Of a DNA stretch of 50,859 nucleotides, positions 16,324-24,077 are shown in pieces. This DNA comes from Cytophagaceae bacterium. GTDB lineage: Bacteria; Bacteroidota; Bacteroidia; Cytophagales; Cytophagaceae. A model generated the notes under the pieces. It was given only the letters and a program-made list of their open reading frames with translations, was not told the DNA's origin and did no database searches. Both the position numbers and the translations under genes were made by a program. Numbering within the stretch: the first letter of the stretch is position 1; each line of letters begins with the position of its first letter. Location: NCBI GenBank assembly GCA_021151805.1, contig JAGKWN010000018.1, forward strand, positions 1 to 50,859, given 5' to 3'.

Positions 16324-16863
16324 ATGAAAAAAGTATGTTTGGCATTATTCTTGACTTTAGCATCAACGTTCGCCTGGAGTCAGAAATTTGGATATATAGA
16401 CTCTGAATTCATCATCAATCAAATGCCTGAATATAAAAAGGCTCAGAAAGAATTGAATGAATTTTCCCTTAAATGGCAAAAAGAGATTGAAGATTATCAG
16501 TCAAAAATTGACAAATTAAAGCAGGAATACCAGGCGGAGGAAGTTCTTCTTACCGAGGAAATGAGAAAAGAACGTTTGGATACCATTGCCACCAGAGAAG
16601 CGAAATTAAGAGAAATTCAAAAAAATTACTTTGGCTTTAAAGGCATGCTTTACCTTAAAAGACAGGAATTGGTAAAGCCGGCTCAGGATAAATTATTTCA
16701 GGCAATTGAAAAAGTAGCAAAAGAAAAGAAATTAGCTATTATCTTTGACAAATCCGGAGAACTTGTAATGGTCTATACGGACCCCACGCATGACTGTACA
16801 GATTACGTTCTGGAAGAACTGGGGTTAGGAGATAAAAATGATAAAGTTCCTACAAATAAATAA
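16324..16863 (+). CDS. OmpH/Skp family periplasmic chaperone, copy 1
   Basis: A 179-residue periplasmic protein. The signal peptide MKKVCLALFLTLASTFAWS is followed by QKFGYIDSEFIINQMPEY. The core is a long charged coiled coil (about residues 45-110: KAQKELNEFSLKWQKE, YQSKIDKLKQEYQAEE), as in Skp, which grips unfolded outer-membrane proteins as a trimer. The C-terminus (KLAIIFDKSGELVMVYTDP) is the family's beta-strand body. I start it at the ATG at 16324, since the longer frame would overlap bamA and remove the signal peptide. It is 4 nt after the bamA stop. Confidence 0.92.
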   Translation: MKKVCLALFLTLASTFAWSQKFGYIDSEFIINQMPEYKKAQKELNEFSLKWQKEIEDYQSKIDKLKQEYQAEEVLLTEEMRKERLDTIATREAKLREIQKNYFGFKGMLYLKRQELVKPAQDKLFQAIEKVAKEKKLAIIFDKSGELVMVYTDPTHDCTDYVLEELGLGDKNDKVPTNK

Positions 16864-16890
16864 TACATCAACTTATATACCTTAATACCT

Positions 16891-17544
16891 ATGAAACGCA
16901 CATTATCAATTATTTTAGTAGGATTCATTTCTACCATTCTTGCATTACAAACCCAGGCACAGCATGTTCAAAAAATCGGAACTGCCAACCTTGAATATAT
17001 TTTGAGCAACCTTCCTGAAACAAAAAAAGTTGAGTCTGATCTAAAAGTATACGAAGAGCAACTTCAAATTCAGTTGACTGCAAAACAGACTGAATTACAA
17101 AGAAAATACGAAGAGTATCAGAATGGCGTAAAATCAGGAGTTATGCCTACAGCTGTACTTGCTGATAAAGAAAAGGAATTAGGAACATTGCAGCAATCTA
17201 TTCAAGAGTTTGAGAGAAGCGCTACTCAGGATCTGGAAAGCAAATACTATAGCATGATGGAACCTATCAATGCTAAAGTAACAGCATCTATCGAAAAAAT
17301 TGCAGCAGCAAATGATTATACTTACATCATCAGCACACATACAGATTATGCTGGTACTCCAATCGTTTTGTATTCAAAAAATAAAGAAGCAAACGACATT
17401 TCAAAACTGGTATTAAAAGACCTTGGTGTTACTGTGCCTGCAACTACAACAACAGGAACTACAGGTACCACTGGTACTACGGGAACAACAAATCCAACAA
17501 CGCCGACAAACACTACCAATCCAGCCATACCGGCTAAAAAATAA
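16891..17544 (+). CDS. OmpH/Skp family periplasmic chaperone, copy 2, with Thr/Gly tail
   Basis: A 217-residue periplasmic protein. The signal peptide ends LALQTQA, with mature QHVQKIGTANLEYILSNLPE. The central coiled coil (about 50-120) and C-terminal body (YTYIISTHTDYAGTPIVLYSK) match Skp/OmpH. A low-complexity tail from about residue 184 consists of repeated Thr-Thr-Gly units, then Pro/Thr/Asn-rich sequence ending in two Lys. This tail is absent in copy 1 and may be a flexible linker in the periplasm. Downstream is a strong terminator that ends the operon. Confidence 0.9.
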   Translation: MKRTLSIILVGFISTILALQTQAQHVQKIGTANLEYILSNLPETKKVESDLKVYEEQLQIQLTAKQTELQRKYEEYQNGVKSGVMPTAVLADKEKELGTLQQSIQEFERSATQDLESKYYSMMEPINAKVTASIEKIAAANDYTYIISTHTDYAGTPIVLYSKNKEANDISKLVLKDLGVTVPATTTTGTTGTTGTTGTTNPTTPTNTTNPAIPAKK

Positions 17545-17546
17545 GT

Positions 17547-17580
17547 AAAATGTCCCGCAAATTGCGGGACATTTTTTTTT
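17547..17580 (+). terminator. Intrinsic terminator of the uppS-bamA-ompH operon
   Basis: Stem AAAATGTCCCGC (17547-17558) pairs with GCGGGACATTTT (17564-17575) across a 5-nt loop, and is followed by an uninterrupted T-run to 17580. It starts 2 nt after the stop codon of the second ompH gene. Confidence 0.93.
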
Positions 17581-17591
17581 ACCTTTAATGA

Positions 17592-18470
17592 ATGAAAGAA
17601 TCTTCTTTAATTCATATCATAGCTCCCGCTGGTGCAGTAAATAAAAAAAATGTCAAAGGTGGAATGAAGTTTCTCTCTTCACTTGGACTTTCATGTGCTC
17701 CGGGACCAGCCCTTTTCAAGTCAGATGGTTATTTAGCTGGCACGGATGCTGATCGACTCCACGATATTCAAACTGCAATAAATGATCCTAAGGCGTTAGC
17801 TGTATGGGCCGCCAGAGGTGGTTACGGTACCACACGGATCATTGATCAGATCAAATGGAATAAATTTTTCAAGAAACCTTCCTGGCTGATTGGCTTCAGC
17901 GATATCACCGCATTACACATTCATCTTTCCAATAATAATATTCCAAGTATTCATGGGCCCATGGTTGGCCAGGCAATAAATGAAGACTGCCAGGAATCTG
18001 TTCAGCTTGTGGCTTCCATATTGAAAAATGATTTTCCGGAATATGCGTTAACCGGTCATGCGATGAATAAAGCAGGTAAAGCAACCGGTCCGATTACCGG
18101 CGGCAACCTCACACTGATCTGCGCTACACTTGGCACTGCAACCGAAATCATTACCGATAATAAAATATTATTCATCGAAGATATTAACGAAGCGGCCTAT
18201 AAAATTGACCGCATGATGGTGCAGCTAAAACGTGCCGGGAAACTAAATCGTTTGAAAGGCTTGATCGTTGGGCATATGACGGAAGTAACCGACGAAAAAC
18301 AGTTTGGCAAAAATGTTTTTGAAATCATCATTGAACATACAAAAGACTTTTCATTCCCGGTATGTTTTCAATTTCCGGCAGGGCACGAAACACCAAACAT
18401 GCCGTTAATACTAGGAATGAAAAGTGAATTGACCGTTGAGAAAAAACAGATCAGACTTCGTTATTTATAA
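17592..18470 (+). CDS. LD-carboxypeptidase (peptidase S66)
   Basis: Cytoplasmic serine peptidase that removes the terminal D-Ala from murein tetrapeptides during peptidoglycan recycling. The 292 residues have the S66 pattern: N-terminal IIAPAGAV, WAARGGYGTTRI, the nucleophile Ser103 in IGFSDITALH, IHGPMV, GPITGGNLTLI, the Glu in LFIEDINEAAYKIDRM and the His (about 265) in GHETPNMPLILG. The Ser-Glu-His triad is complete. It has no signal peptide, as expected. It begins just after the ompH terminator and its end overlaps by 6 nt the convergent glutaminyl cyclase gene. Confidence 0.92.
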   Translation: MKESSLIHIIAPAGAVNKKNVKGGMKFLSSLGLSCAPGPALFKSDGYLAGTDADRLHDIQTAINDPKALAVWAARGGYGTTRIIDQIKWNKFFKKPSWLIGFSDITALHIHLSNNNIPSIHGPMVGQAINEDCQESVQLVASILKNDFPEYALTGHAMNKAGKATGPITGGNLTLICATLGTATEIITDNKILFIEDINEAAYKIDRMMVQLKRAGKLNRLKGLIVGHMTEVTDEKQFGKNVFEIIIEHTKDFSFPVCFQFPAGHETPNMPLILGMKSELTVEKKQIRLRYL

Positions 18471-19472
18471 TTTTTCGCGATACAATACTTCGATCAGTGT
18501 CTGTCCTACTGCTTTCAACGATTTTCTGTCAATCACATTGATGTTATCATCGTGTGTGTGCCAGTAAGGGCCAAAGTAATCTCCCTGCGTATTATATTCA
18601 ATAATATCTATCATCGGAATCATTCCCAATTTATTGATGTATGTATGATCATCGGTTATGCCAGAACTTTTTACAGAAACAAATTGATTCCCGTATCCCA
18701 ATCTTGCTGCAGTGGACCAAACCTTGTCTACAACCGTTGGTGCAAACGCCATAGAAACCCCTTCTTTCGCATAAGTTGCATCTTTCGCCCCAACCATGTC
18801 TAACAAGATACCATAATAGGCTGTATAATCTGTTTTGTGTTTATTCTTTGCCCAATGCTGAGAACCCAGACACCAGCTGTCTTCCTGGTATGGACCTGGA
18901 TAAGACATCGGCTGTCCGTAGTCTTCACCGTCAAACAAAATAATATCAAATCCTACATCCGGTTTTTTCTCTGCCGCATTGATCACCCTTGCAAGCTCCA
19001 TCAATACTGCCACTCCGCTCCCTCCGTCATTAGCACCATCGATCGGTTTGTTCGGATCAGTTTCATCCTGGTCTGCAAACGGGCGTGTATCCCAATGCGC
19101 AGCCAATAGAATACGCTTCGTCGCTTTGTGATTGTATGAAATAACCAGGTTCTTTAATTGAAGTTCTTTGCCATCAAAAGACTTTGCTCTAAACTCCTGA
19201 CGTGTTACCCAGCCACCGTTTTTCATAAAAAACCTCGCTAAAAATTCACCACAATCTCTGTGTGCTTTTGTGTTCGGTACACGCGGTCCAAAATTTACCT
19301 GCTCCTCAACATATCTGTATGATGAGTCTGCATTAAATGCGGGTGTTGCAATTGGAGGCAATGATGTTTCCGCTTCAGTGGTTGGCTGTTCAACAGGTTT
19401 TTTTTCAGGCTCACAACCTGAAATCAGTATGCCGACAGCAATTACCAATAAAAATTTACTACCTGCTTTCAT
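18465..19472 (-). CDS. Glutaminyl-peptide cyclotransferase (M28-fold), lipoprotein
   Basis: Converts N-terminal Gln of exported proteins to pyroglutamate. The 335 residues begin MKAGSKFLLVIAVGILISGC, a lipoprotein signal with the lipid-anchored Cys at 20, followed by a charged linker. The catalytic domain has LAAHWDTRPFAD, the zinc-binding Asp in GANDGGSG, FDGEDYG, WCLGSQHWA and the C-terminal HTHDDNINVIDR. This is the bacterial glutaminyl cyclase group inside the M28 fold. I chose the ATG at 19472 because it gives a compact signal peptide 7 nt after the cysS stop; in-frame ATGs at 19490 and 19508 would overlap cysS. It is the last gene of a three-gene minus-strand operon. Confidence 0.87.
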   Translation of the reverse strand: MKAGSKFLLVIAVGILISGCEPEKKPVEQPTTEAETSLPPIATPAFNADSSYRYVEEQVNFGPRVPNTKAHRDCGEFLARFFMKNGGWVTRQEFRAKSFDGKELQLKNLVISYNHKATKRILLAAHWDTRPFADQDETDPNKPIDGANDGGSGVAVLMELARVINAAEKKPDVGFDIILFDGEDYGQPMSYPGPYQEDSWCLGSQHWAKNKHKTDYTAYYGILLDMVGAKDATYAKEGVSMAFAPTVVDKVWSTAARLGYGNQFVSVKSSGITDDHTYINKLGMIPMIDIIEYNTQGDYFGPYWHTHDDNINVIDRKSLKAVGQTLIEVLYREKL

Positions 19473-19479
19473 TATTATA

Positions 19480-20973
19480 TTATTCTTCATATGCCCAATC
19501 AATTCCATGTTTCATATCTTTAATCGCTAACCCTTGTTCCTTAAAATAAGTACGGATCTGGTCAACTTTATCGTATTGTTTATTTTCTTTTGCTTCTTTG
19601 TAAATCTCAAGCATGCCTTTTATCAGTCCTTCAGGATTGATAGGCACTTCATCAATCAAGCCCAGTACATCTGTTACCAGCGTGTGATAGCTTACTTTCA
19701 TATTTTCAAAAGTCTCCTGCGTTAATAGTGCCGTAGACTTTTGTTTCAGATAAAACACATTGATCTTTTTTATCAGGTTGAATAAAGACGCAATGGTTAT
19801 TGCTGTATTAAAATCATCTGACATGCCTTTGTAGCAATCATCAATGATCTTATTGATCTCACTATTCAATGCCTGATCTTTCTCAATGGCTTCATTGCTA
19901 TACTCCAGACTGTTCAGCATTTTCATGCCGTTCATGATCTTACGATACGCTTTGTTGGCAGCCTTTAAAGCATCGTTCGAGAAATCCAGCGTGCTTCTGT
20001 AATGCGCCTGCAAGGTAAAGAAGCGGATTGTCATCGGTGAATATGCCTGCTCCAGCAAAGCGTGCTTACCTGAAAACAATTCATTCAAAGTAATAAAATT
20101 GCCTAATGATTTTCCCATCTTCTGTCCGTTGATGGTAATCATATTGTTGTGCAGCCAGTATTTAGCCGGTTCCTTTTTATTCGCTGCTGCCGACTGGGCA
20201 ATTTCACATTCGTGGTGCGGAAACATCAGGTCCATGCCACCACCGTGTATATCAAACGTTTCGCCAAGGTATTTCGTACTCATTGCTGAACACTCCAGGT
20301 GCCAGCCCGGGAAACCTTGTCCCCATGGTGAATCCCATTTCATGATGTGTTCAGGAGAAGCAAGTTTCCATAAAGCAAAATCTGCAGAACTTTTTTTCGA
20401 TTGCTGCCCATCAAGACTACGCGTACCGCTGATCAGGTCTTCCAGAATACGACCCGATAGATGTCCGTATTTATTCCCGTTCGTTGTAAATTTTTCTACA
20501 TCAAAATAAACCGAACCTTCGCTTTCATATGCAAAACCCGAAGATAAAATTTCTTCCACCATTCTGATTTGCTCAGGAATGTGGCCGGAAGCAGAAGGTT
20601 CAATGCTTGGCGGCAGCACATTCAATTTGCGCAAGGCATCGTGGTAGTATTCGGTATAACGTTGTACGATCTCCATGGGCTCTACTTTTTCAAGCTTTGC
20701 CTTCTTGGCAATCTTATCTTCGCCTTCATCGGCATCGTGCTCCAGGTGGCCTACATCCGTGATGTTCCGCACATAACGCACCCGGTATTTTAAGTGCTGC
20801 AAATAACGGAAGATGATATCAAAGGTTATTGCACTGCGTGCATGGCCCAGATGACCTTCACCATATACCGTAGGTCCGCAAACATACATACCAACATTGG
20901 GTGCATGAATGGGTTCAAAAATTTCTTTTTTTCTTGATAGCGTATTGTATACAACTAATTTTTCTGCTGTCAT
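19480..20973 (-). CDS. cysS: Cysteinyl-tRNA synthetase
   Basis: Class I aminoacyl-tRNA synthetase charging tRNA-Cys. The 497 residues contain the zinc-binding Cys32 in YVCGPTVYGEG, the HIGH signature as HLGH (41-44), the metal-binding Cys in HLECSAMS, GGGMDLMFPHHECE, and the KMSKS signature as KMGKS before LGNF. All expected domains are there, including the anticodon-binding C-terminal helices. It lies 14 nt after the membrane phosphatase gene and just before the glutaminyl cyclase. No regulatory T-box is visible, as expected outside Firmicutes. Confidence 0.97.
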   Translation of the reverse strand: MTAEKLVVYNTLSRKKEIFEPIHAPNVGMYVCGPTVYGEGHLGHARSAITFDIIFRYLQHLKYRVRYVRNITDVGHLEHDADEGEDKIAKKAKLEKVEPMEIVQRYTEYYHDALRKLNVLPPSIEPSASGHIPEQIRMVEEILSSGFAYESEGSVYFDVEKFTTNGNKYGHLSGRILEDLISGTRSLDGQQSKKSSADFALWKLASPEHIMKWDSPWGQGFPGWHLECSAMSTKYLGETFDIHGGGMDLMFPHHECEIAQSAAANKKEPAKYWLHNNMITINGQKMGKSLGNFITLNELFSGKHALLEQAYSPMTIRFFTLQAHYRSTLDFSNDALKAANKAYRKIMNGMKMLNSLEYSNEAIEKDQALNSEINKIIDDCYKGMSDDFNTAITIASLFNLIKKINVFYLKQKSTALLTQETFENMKVSYHTLVTDVLGLIDEVPINPEGLIKGMLEIYKEAKENKQYDKVDQIRTYFKEQGLAIKDMKHGIDWAYEE

Positions 20974-20987
20974 GAATGGTAGTACTA

Positions 20988-22052
20988 TTATTTAAAGCGG
21001 TAGCCCGCTTTTATCGGAAAATGATCTGTAAATGTAATGTTTGAAAGGGTTGCAAAGGATGCAACTTCTAAATTTGTGTCACAAAACTGCTGGTCGATCC
21101 GGAGCAATGGAAGCTGTCCGTTGAAGGTTGTCCCAAAGCCGTTGCCCTTTTTCTCAAATGCATTTGTTAATACATCGTATAATTTTTCATAGGTATAACT
21201 GTATGGAGGATCATTTAAATCTCCCGACACAACTACTTTAAAAGGAGAATCTTTAACATGTTTCACAAGCTTGTCAACCTGAATACTTCGGTTAATAGTT
21301 CCATTTTTATATTTTAAAAATGCCTGCATCACTTTCGTTTTTGATTTATGATCAAAATTGCTTTCAGCAATCTCCTTGTCATTTATACTCATGGATTGCA
21401 GGTGCATGTTGTATACCCGCACCGTAGCCTGCGGCAGCTTGATATCGGCATAGATGGTCTGGTTGTTTGAGCCTTCCTGAAAAACAACCTTCCCGGAAGA
21501 TTTAATAGGAAACTTACTGAATATAACCATTCCGAATGCTCCGCCCAGATGGTTTCTATACGTTTCGCTGAAATAAAAATACGGATACTTTTTCTTTATA
21601 CGGTGAATGGTGTTGAATAATGTATCCTTGGGATCGTTGTAAAACTCCTGCAGGCAGAGCACATCTGCTTCAGACTTTTTAACAAAATCAATTATTTTCC
21701 TAGTGGTTGAAAATGTTTTGTCTGCAAATTGCGGGTATACATTAAAGAGTCTGATATTATAGGACAGAACAGAAAACTCTTCTTTTTTTGAAGTTTCTGA
21801 AGAAAACGTAATGGTGCGCTGAATCAGTTTCCAATGGACAAGCAGCAATAGAACCGGTACCAGCAATAATACATTGCGCTTAAACGCCCAATAAAAAAAA
21901 CTCAGCACAAGTACGATCAGCATGACCGGGATCAAAAGCCCAAGAAAACTGCTGTACCAGAAAGATCTTGGAGATATTTCGGGCATGTAAAAAATAACTA
22001 ACGATATTATAGTCAGTAGAATAGCTCCCTTATATGTTCTCTTGTTCTCCAT
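20988..22052 (-). CDS. Membrane-anchored endonuclease/exonuclease/phosphatase family protein
   Basis: A 354-residue protein. The N-terminus has three predicted transmembrane helices (about 9-24, 36-60, 64-78), followed by an EEP (Mg-dependent DNase I/phosphodiesterase) domain. That domain shows SYNIRLFNVY, the catalytic Glu in LCLQEFYND, VVSGDLNDPPYS and the terminal Asp-His of FTDHFPIKAGYR. The substrate is not predictable: phosphodiester, sphingolipid or inositol phosphate are all possible in this fold. I set the start at the ATG at 22052, 17 nt from a good -7 box; a much longer open frame to 22475 crosses the rimP start and is not coding. First gene of the operon with cysS. Confidence 0.85.
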   Translation of the reverse strand: MENKRTYKGAILLTIISLVIFYMPEISPRSFWYSSFLGLLIPVMLIVLVLSFFYWAFKRNVLLLVPVLLLLVHWKLIQRTITFSSETSKKEEFSVLSYNIRLFNVYPQFADKTFSTTRKIIDFVKKSEADVLCLQEFYNDPKDTLFNTIHRIKKKYPYFYFSETYRNHLGGAFGMVIFSKFPIKSSGKVVFQEGSNNQTIYADIKLPQATVRVYNMHLQSMSINDKEIAESNFDHKSKTKVMQAFLKYKNGTINRSIQVDKLVKHVKDSPFKVVVSGDLNDPPYSYTYEKLYDVLTNAFEKKGNGFGTTFNGQLPLLRIDQQFCDTNLEVASFATLSNITFTDHFPIKAGYRFK

Positions 22053-22069
22053 GTTTTTATACTGAGGGA

Positions 22070-22077
22070 CAAATATA
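22070..22077 (-). promoter_or_regulatory. Candidate -7 element for the phosphatase-cysS-cyclase operon
   Basis: On the minus strand this reads TATATTTG, a perfect TAnnTTTG. It leaves about 10 nt of leader before the ATG at 22052. The nearest TTG for the -33 box is 25 nt away, slightly long. Confidence 0.5.
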
Positions 22078-22187
22078 GCTATTGGAAACAGGAATCGGAG
22101 AACAATAGAAAAATATTCATTTCCCTGAATGCATAATATAAAAGGTTCTGCGCGAATCTTCTCCGGAACGATTATTTTGCAGGAATT

Positions 22188-22218
22188 TTGGAATAGACAG
22201 ACAAAATGTTTAATATTG
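22188..22218 (+). promoter_or_regulatory. Candidate promoter for rimP-nusA-infB (TTG-N20-TAATATTG)
   Basis: TTG at 22188-22190 lies 20 nt from TAATATTG at 22211-22218, which has one mismatch to TAnnTTTG. A start near 22225 would give a leader of about 65 nt that contains the hairpin at 22243-22269. Confidence 0.45.
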
Positions 22219-22242
22219 TATTGTAGAACGAATTGAATACTG

Positions 22243-22269
22243 AAAAGAGGGGACTGTGTCCCCTCTTTT
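22243..22269 (+). promoter_or_regulatory. Leader hairpin / possible attenuator before rimP
   Basis: A perfect 12-bp stem, AAAAGAGGGGAC with GTCCCCTCTTTT, closes a 3-nt loop (TGT). The 3' arm ends in TTTT and is followed by GTTTCTG, so it looks like a weak intrinsic terminator. It lies 21 nt before the rimP ATG. No plus-strand gene precedes it for 3.8 kb, so it is part of the rimP leader rather than the end of another transcript. Confidence 0.65.
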
Positions 22270-22290
22270 GTTTCTGTATCAAATCTATAT

Positions 22291-22791
22291 ATGGCAAAGC
22301 AGGAGTTAGAAATAAAGACATTCGTAACAGATTTATTACAGGAAAGAGAAGTGCTTTTTCTTGTGGACATTGTGTTCGGAGGTACTAATTCAAGAAGAAA
22401 AATCCAGGTGATTCTGGATAAGGATTCGGGGATTTTAATTGACGAGTGCGGCGAGTTCAGCCGTGCATTGGGCAATTTAATTGAAGAGAAAAATATATTC
22501 GGCGATGCGCCTTATGTACTTGAAGTATCTTCTCCGGGCATGGACAGACCATTAACGGTAAAAAGACAATATCAAAGAAGAATAGGCAATACATTGAATT
22601 TTCTACTGAATGACGGAGCACAGTTTGAAGCCGTGCTTAAGCATGTTTCAGAAGAAGGTGTACTTGTAGAACCTGTTCCTGCAAAAAACAAAAAAAGTAA
22701 AAAAGAAGCGCCGGTGGAATTGGTTGCAGAACCAAGAAAGCTACGTTTCGAGGAAATAAAAAAGTGTAACCTAATTGTATCATTTAAATAA
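22291..22791 (+). CDS. rimP: Ribosome maturation factor RimP
   Basis: A 166-residue cytoplasmic factor for 30S subunit assembly. It shows the N-terminal domain (LLFLVDIVFGGTN-type segment, IQVILDKDSGILIDECGEFSRAL) and YVLEVSSPGMDRPLT, the most conserved RimP motif, then the SH3-like C-terminal domain with a Lys-rich insertion (KNKKSKKEAP). The reading frame ends 1 nt before nusA. rimP-nusA-infB is conserved across bacteria, linking ribosome assembly, transcription elongation and translation initiation. Confidence 0.93.
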   Translation: MAKQELEIKTFVTDLLQEREVLFLVDIVFGGTNSRRKIQVILDKDSGILIDECGEFSRALGNLIEEKNIFGDAPYVLEVSSPGMDRPLTVKRQYQRRIGNTLNFLLNDGAQFEAVLKHVSEEGVLVEPVPAKNKKSKKEAPVELVAEPRKLRFEEIKKCNLIVSFK

Positions 22792-22792
22792 A

Positions 22793-24049
22793 ATGGATAC
22801 TTCAACCTTAATCGAATCGTTTGCAGAGTTTGCAAAATTCAAGAGCATAGACCGCCCTACTATGATGAAAATCGTAGAAGACGTGTTTCGCACAATGATC
22901 CGTAAAAAATACGGAACAGATGACAACTTCAACGTTATTATCAACGTGGACAAAGGTGATCTTGAAATCTGGTGGATGAGAGAAATTGTTTCAGATGATT
23001 TTGCTGAAGACAGTTTTGATTATGATCCGAACAAACACATTTCCTTAACGGATGCACACCAAATCGAAAAAGATTTCGAGGAAGGTGAAGAAGTTGCTAC
23101 TGAAGTTAAATTAGAAGACTTCGGCAGAAGAATGGTTCAGACGGCTCGTCAGACATTGATCCAGAAAGTAAAAGATCTTGAAAAAGATAATCTTTTCCAG
23201 AAATATAAAGACCTGGTTGGTGAAATCATCAACGGTGAAATCTACCAGGTATTGAGCAAAGAAATTTTATTGATTGATGCGGATGGTAATGAATTAGCAT
23301 TGCCTAAGTATGAGCAGATCCCGAAAGACCGTTTCCGTAAAGGAGACAACGTTCGTGCGATCGTTCACCGCGTAGAAATGCACAACGGCAATCCGAAAAT
23401 TATTCTTTCCAGAACATCTCCGAAATTCCTGGAGCGTTTATTTGAACTTGAAGTTCCTGAAGTTTACGATGGGTTGATTTCTATCCGCAACATTGTGCGT
23501 GAACCAGGTGAGCGTGCTAAAGTGGCTGTTGAATCATACGATGACCGTATCGATCCGGTAGGTGCTTGTGTAGGTATGAAAGGCTCCCGTATTCACAGCA
23601 TTGTTCGTGAACTGGAAAACGAAAACATTGACGTAATCAATTTCACTGACAACGTTGATTTGTTTATTGCACGTGCATTGAGCCCTGCAAAAATCAGCAG
23701 CCTGAAAGTTGAAGCTGACAAAGGCCGTGCTTCTGTTTATCTGAAACCTGATCAGGTTTCTCTTGCTATCGGTAAAGGTGGCCAGAACATCAAACTTGCC
23801 AGCAAATTAGTAGGTTTGGAGATTGATGTATTCAGAGAGTTAACGGGCAATGAAGACAATGAAGATGTTGATTTAACAGAATTTGTTGACGAAATTGAAG
23901 ATTGGATATTAGAAGAGTTAAAGCGTATCGGTCTGGATACAGCTAAAAGTGTATTAGCACTTAGCAAAGATGATTTAGTTCGCCGTACTGAATTGGAAGA
24001 AGAAACGGTTGAAGACGTACTTCAAATTCTTAGACAGGAATTTGAATAG
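22793..24049 (+). CDS. nusA: Transcription termination/antitermination protein NusA
   Basis: A 418-residue RNA polymerase-binding factor. The N-terminal polymerase-binding domain (MDTSTLIESFAEFAK, then VFRTMIRKKYG) is followed by an S1 domain (about 135-200), KH1 with DPVGACVGMKGSRIHSIVRELENENIDVI, KH2 with VSLAIGKGGQNIKLAS, and a short acidic and helix-hairpin-helix-like C-terminus (LKRIGLDTAKSVL). It lacks the two long AR repeats of E. coli NusA, as is usual outside Proteobacteria. Start set at the ATG at 22793, 1 nt after rimP. Confidence 0.96.
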   Translation: MDTSTLIESFAEFAKFKSIDRPTMMKIVEDVFRTMIRKKYGTDDNFNVIINVDKGDLEIWWMREIVSDDFAEDSFDYDPNKHISLTDAHQIEKDFEEGEEVATEVKLEDFGRRMVQTARQTLIQKVKDLEKDNLFQKYKDLVGEIINGEIYQVLSKEILLIDADGNELALPKYEQIPKDRFRKGDNVRAIVHRVEMHNGNPKIILSRTSPKFLERLFELEVPEVYDGLISIRNIVREPGERAKVAVESYDDRIDPVGACVGMKGSRIHSIVRELENENIDVINFTDNVDLFIARALSPAKISSLKVEADKGRASVYLKPDQVSLAIGKGGQNIKLASKLVGLEIDVFRELTGNEDNEDVDLTEFVDEIEDWILEELKRIGLDTAKSVLALSKDDLVRRTELEEETVEDVLQILRQEFE

Positions 24050-24077
24050 AACATAATATTTGAAAAAAAAATAATAA

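Noticed and set aside
22053..22475. N-terminal extension of the membrane phosphatase (start at 22475)
   Set aside because: It would run over the rimP start, the leader hairpin and both promoters. The conserved membrane region begins at the ATG at 22052.
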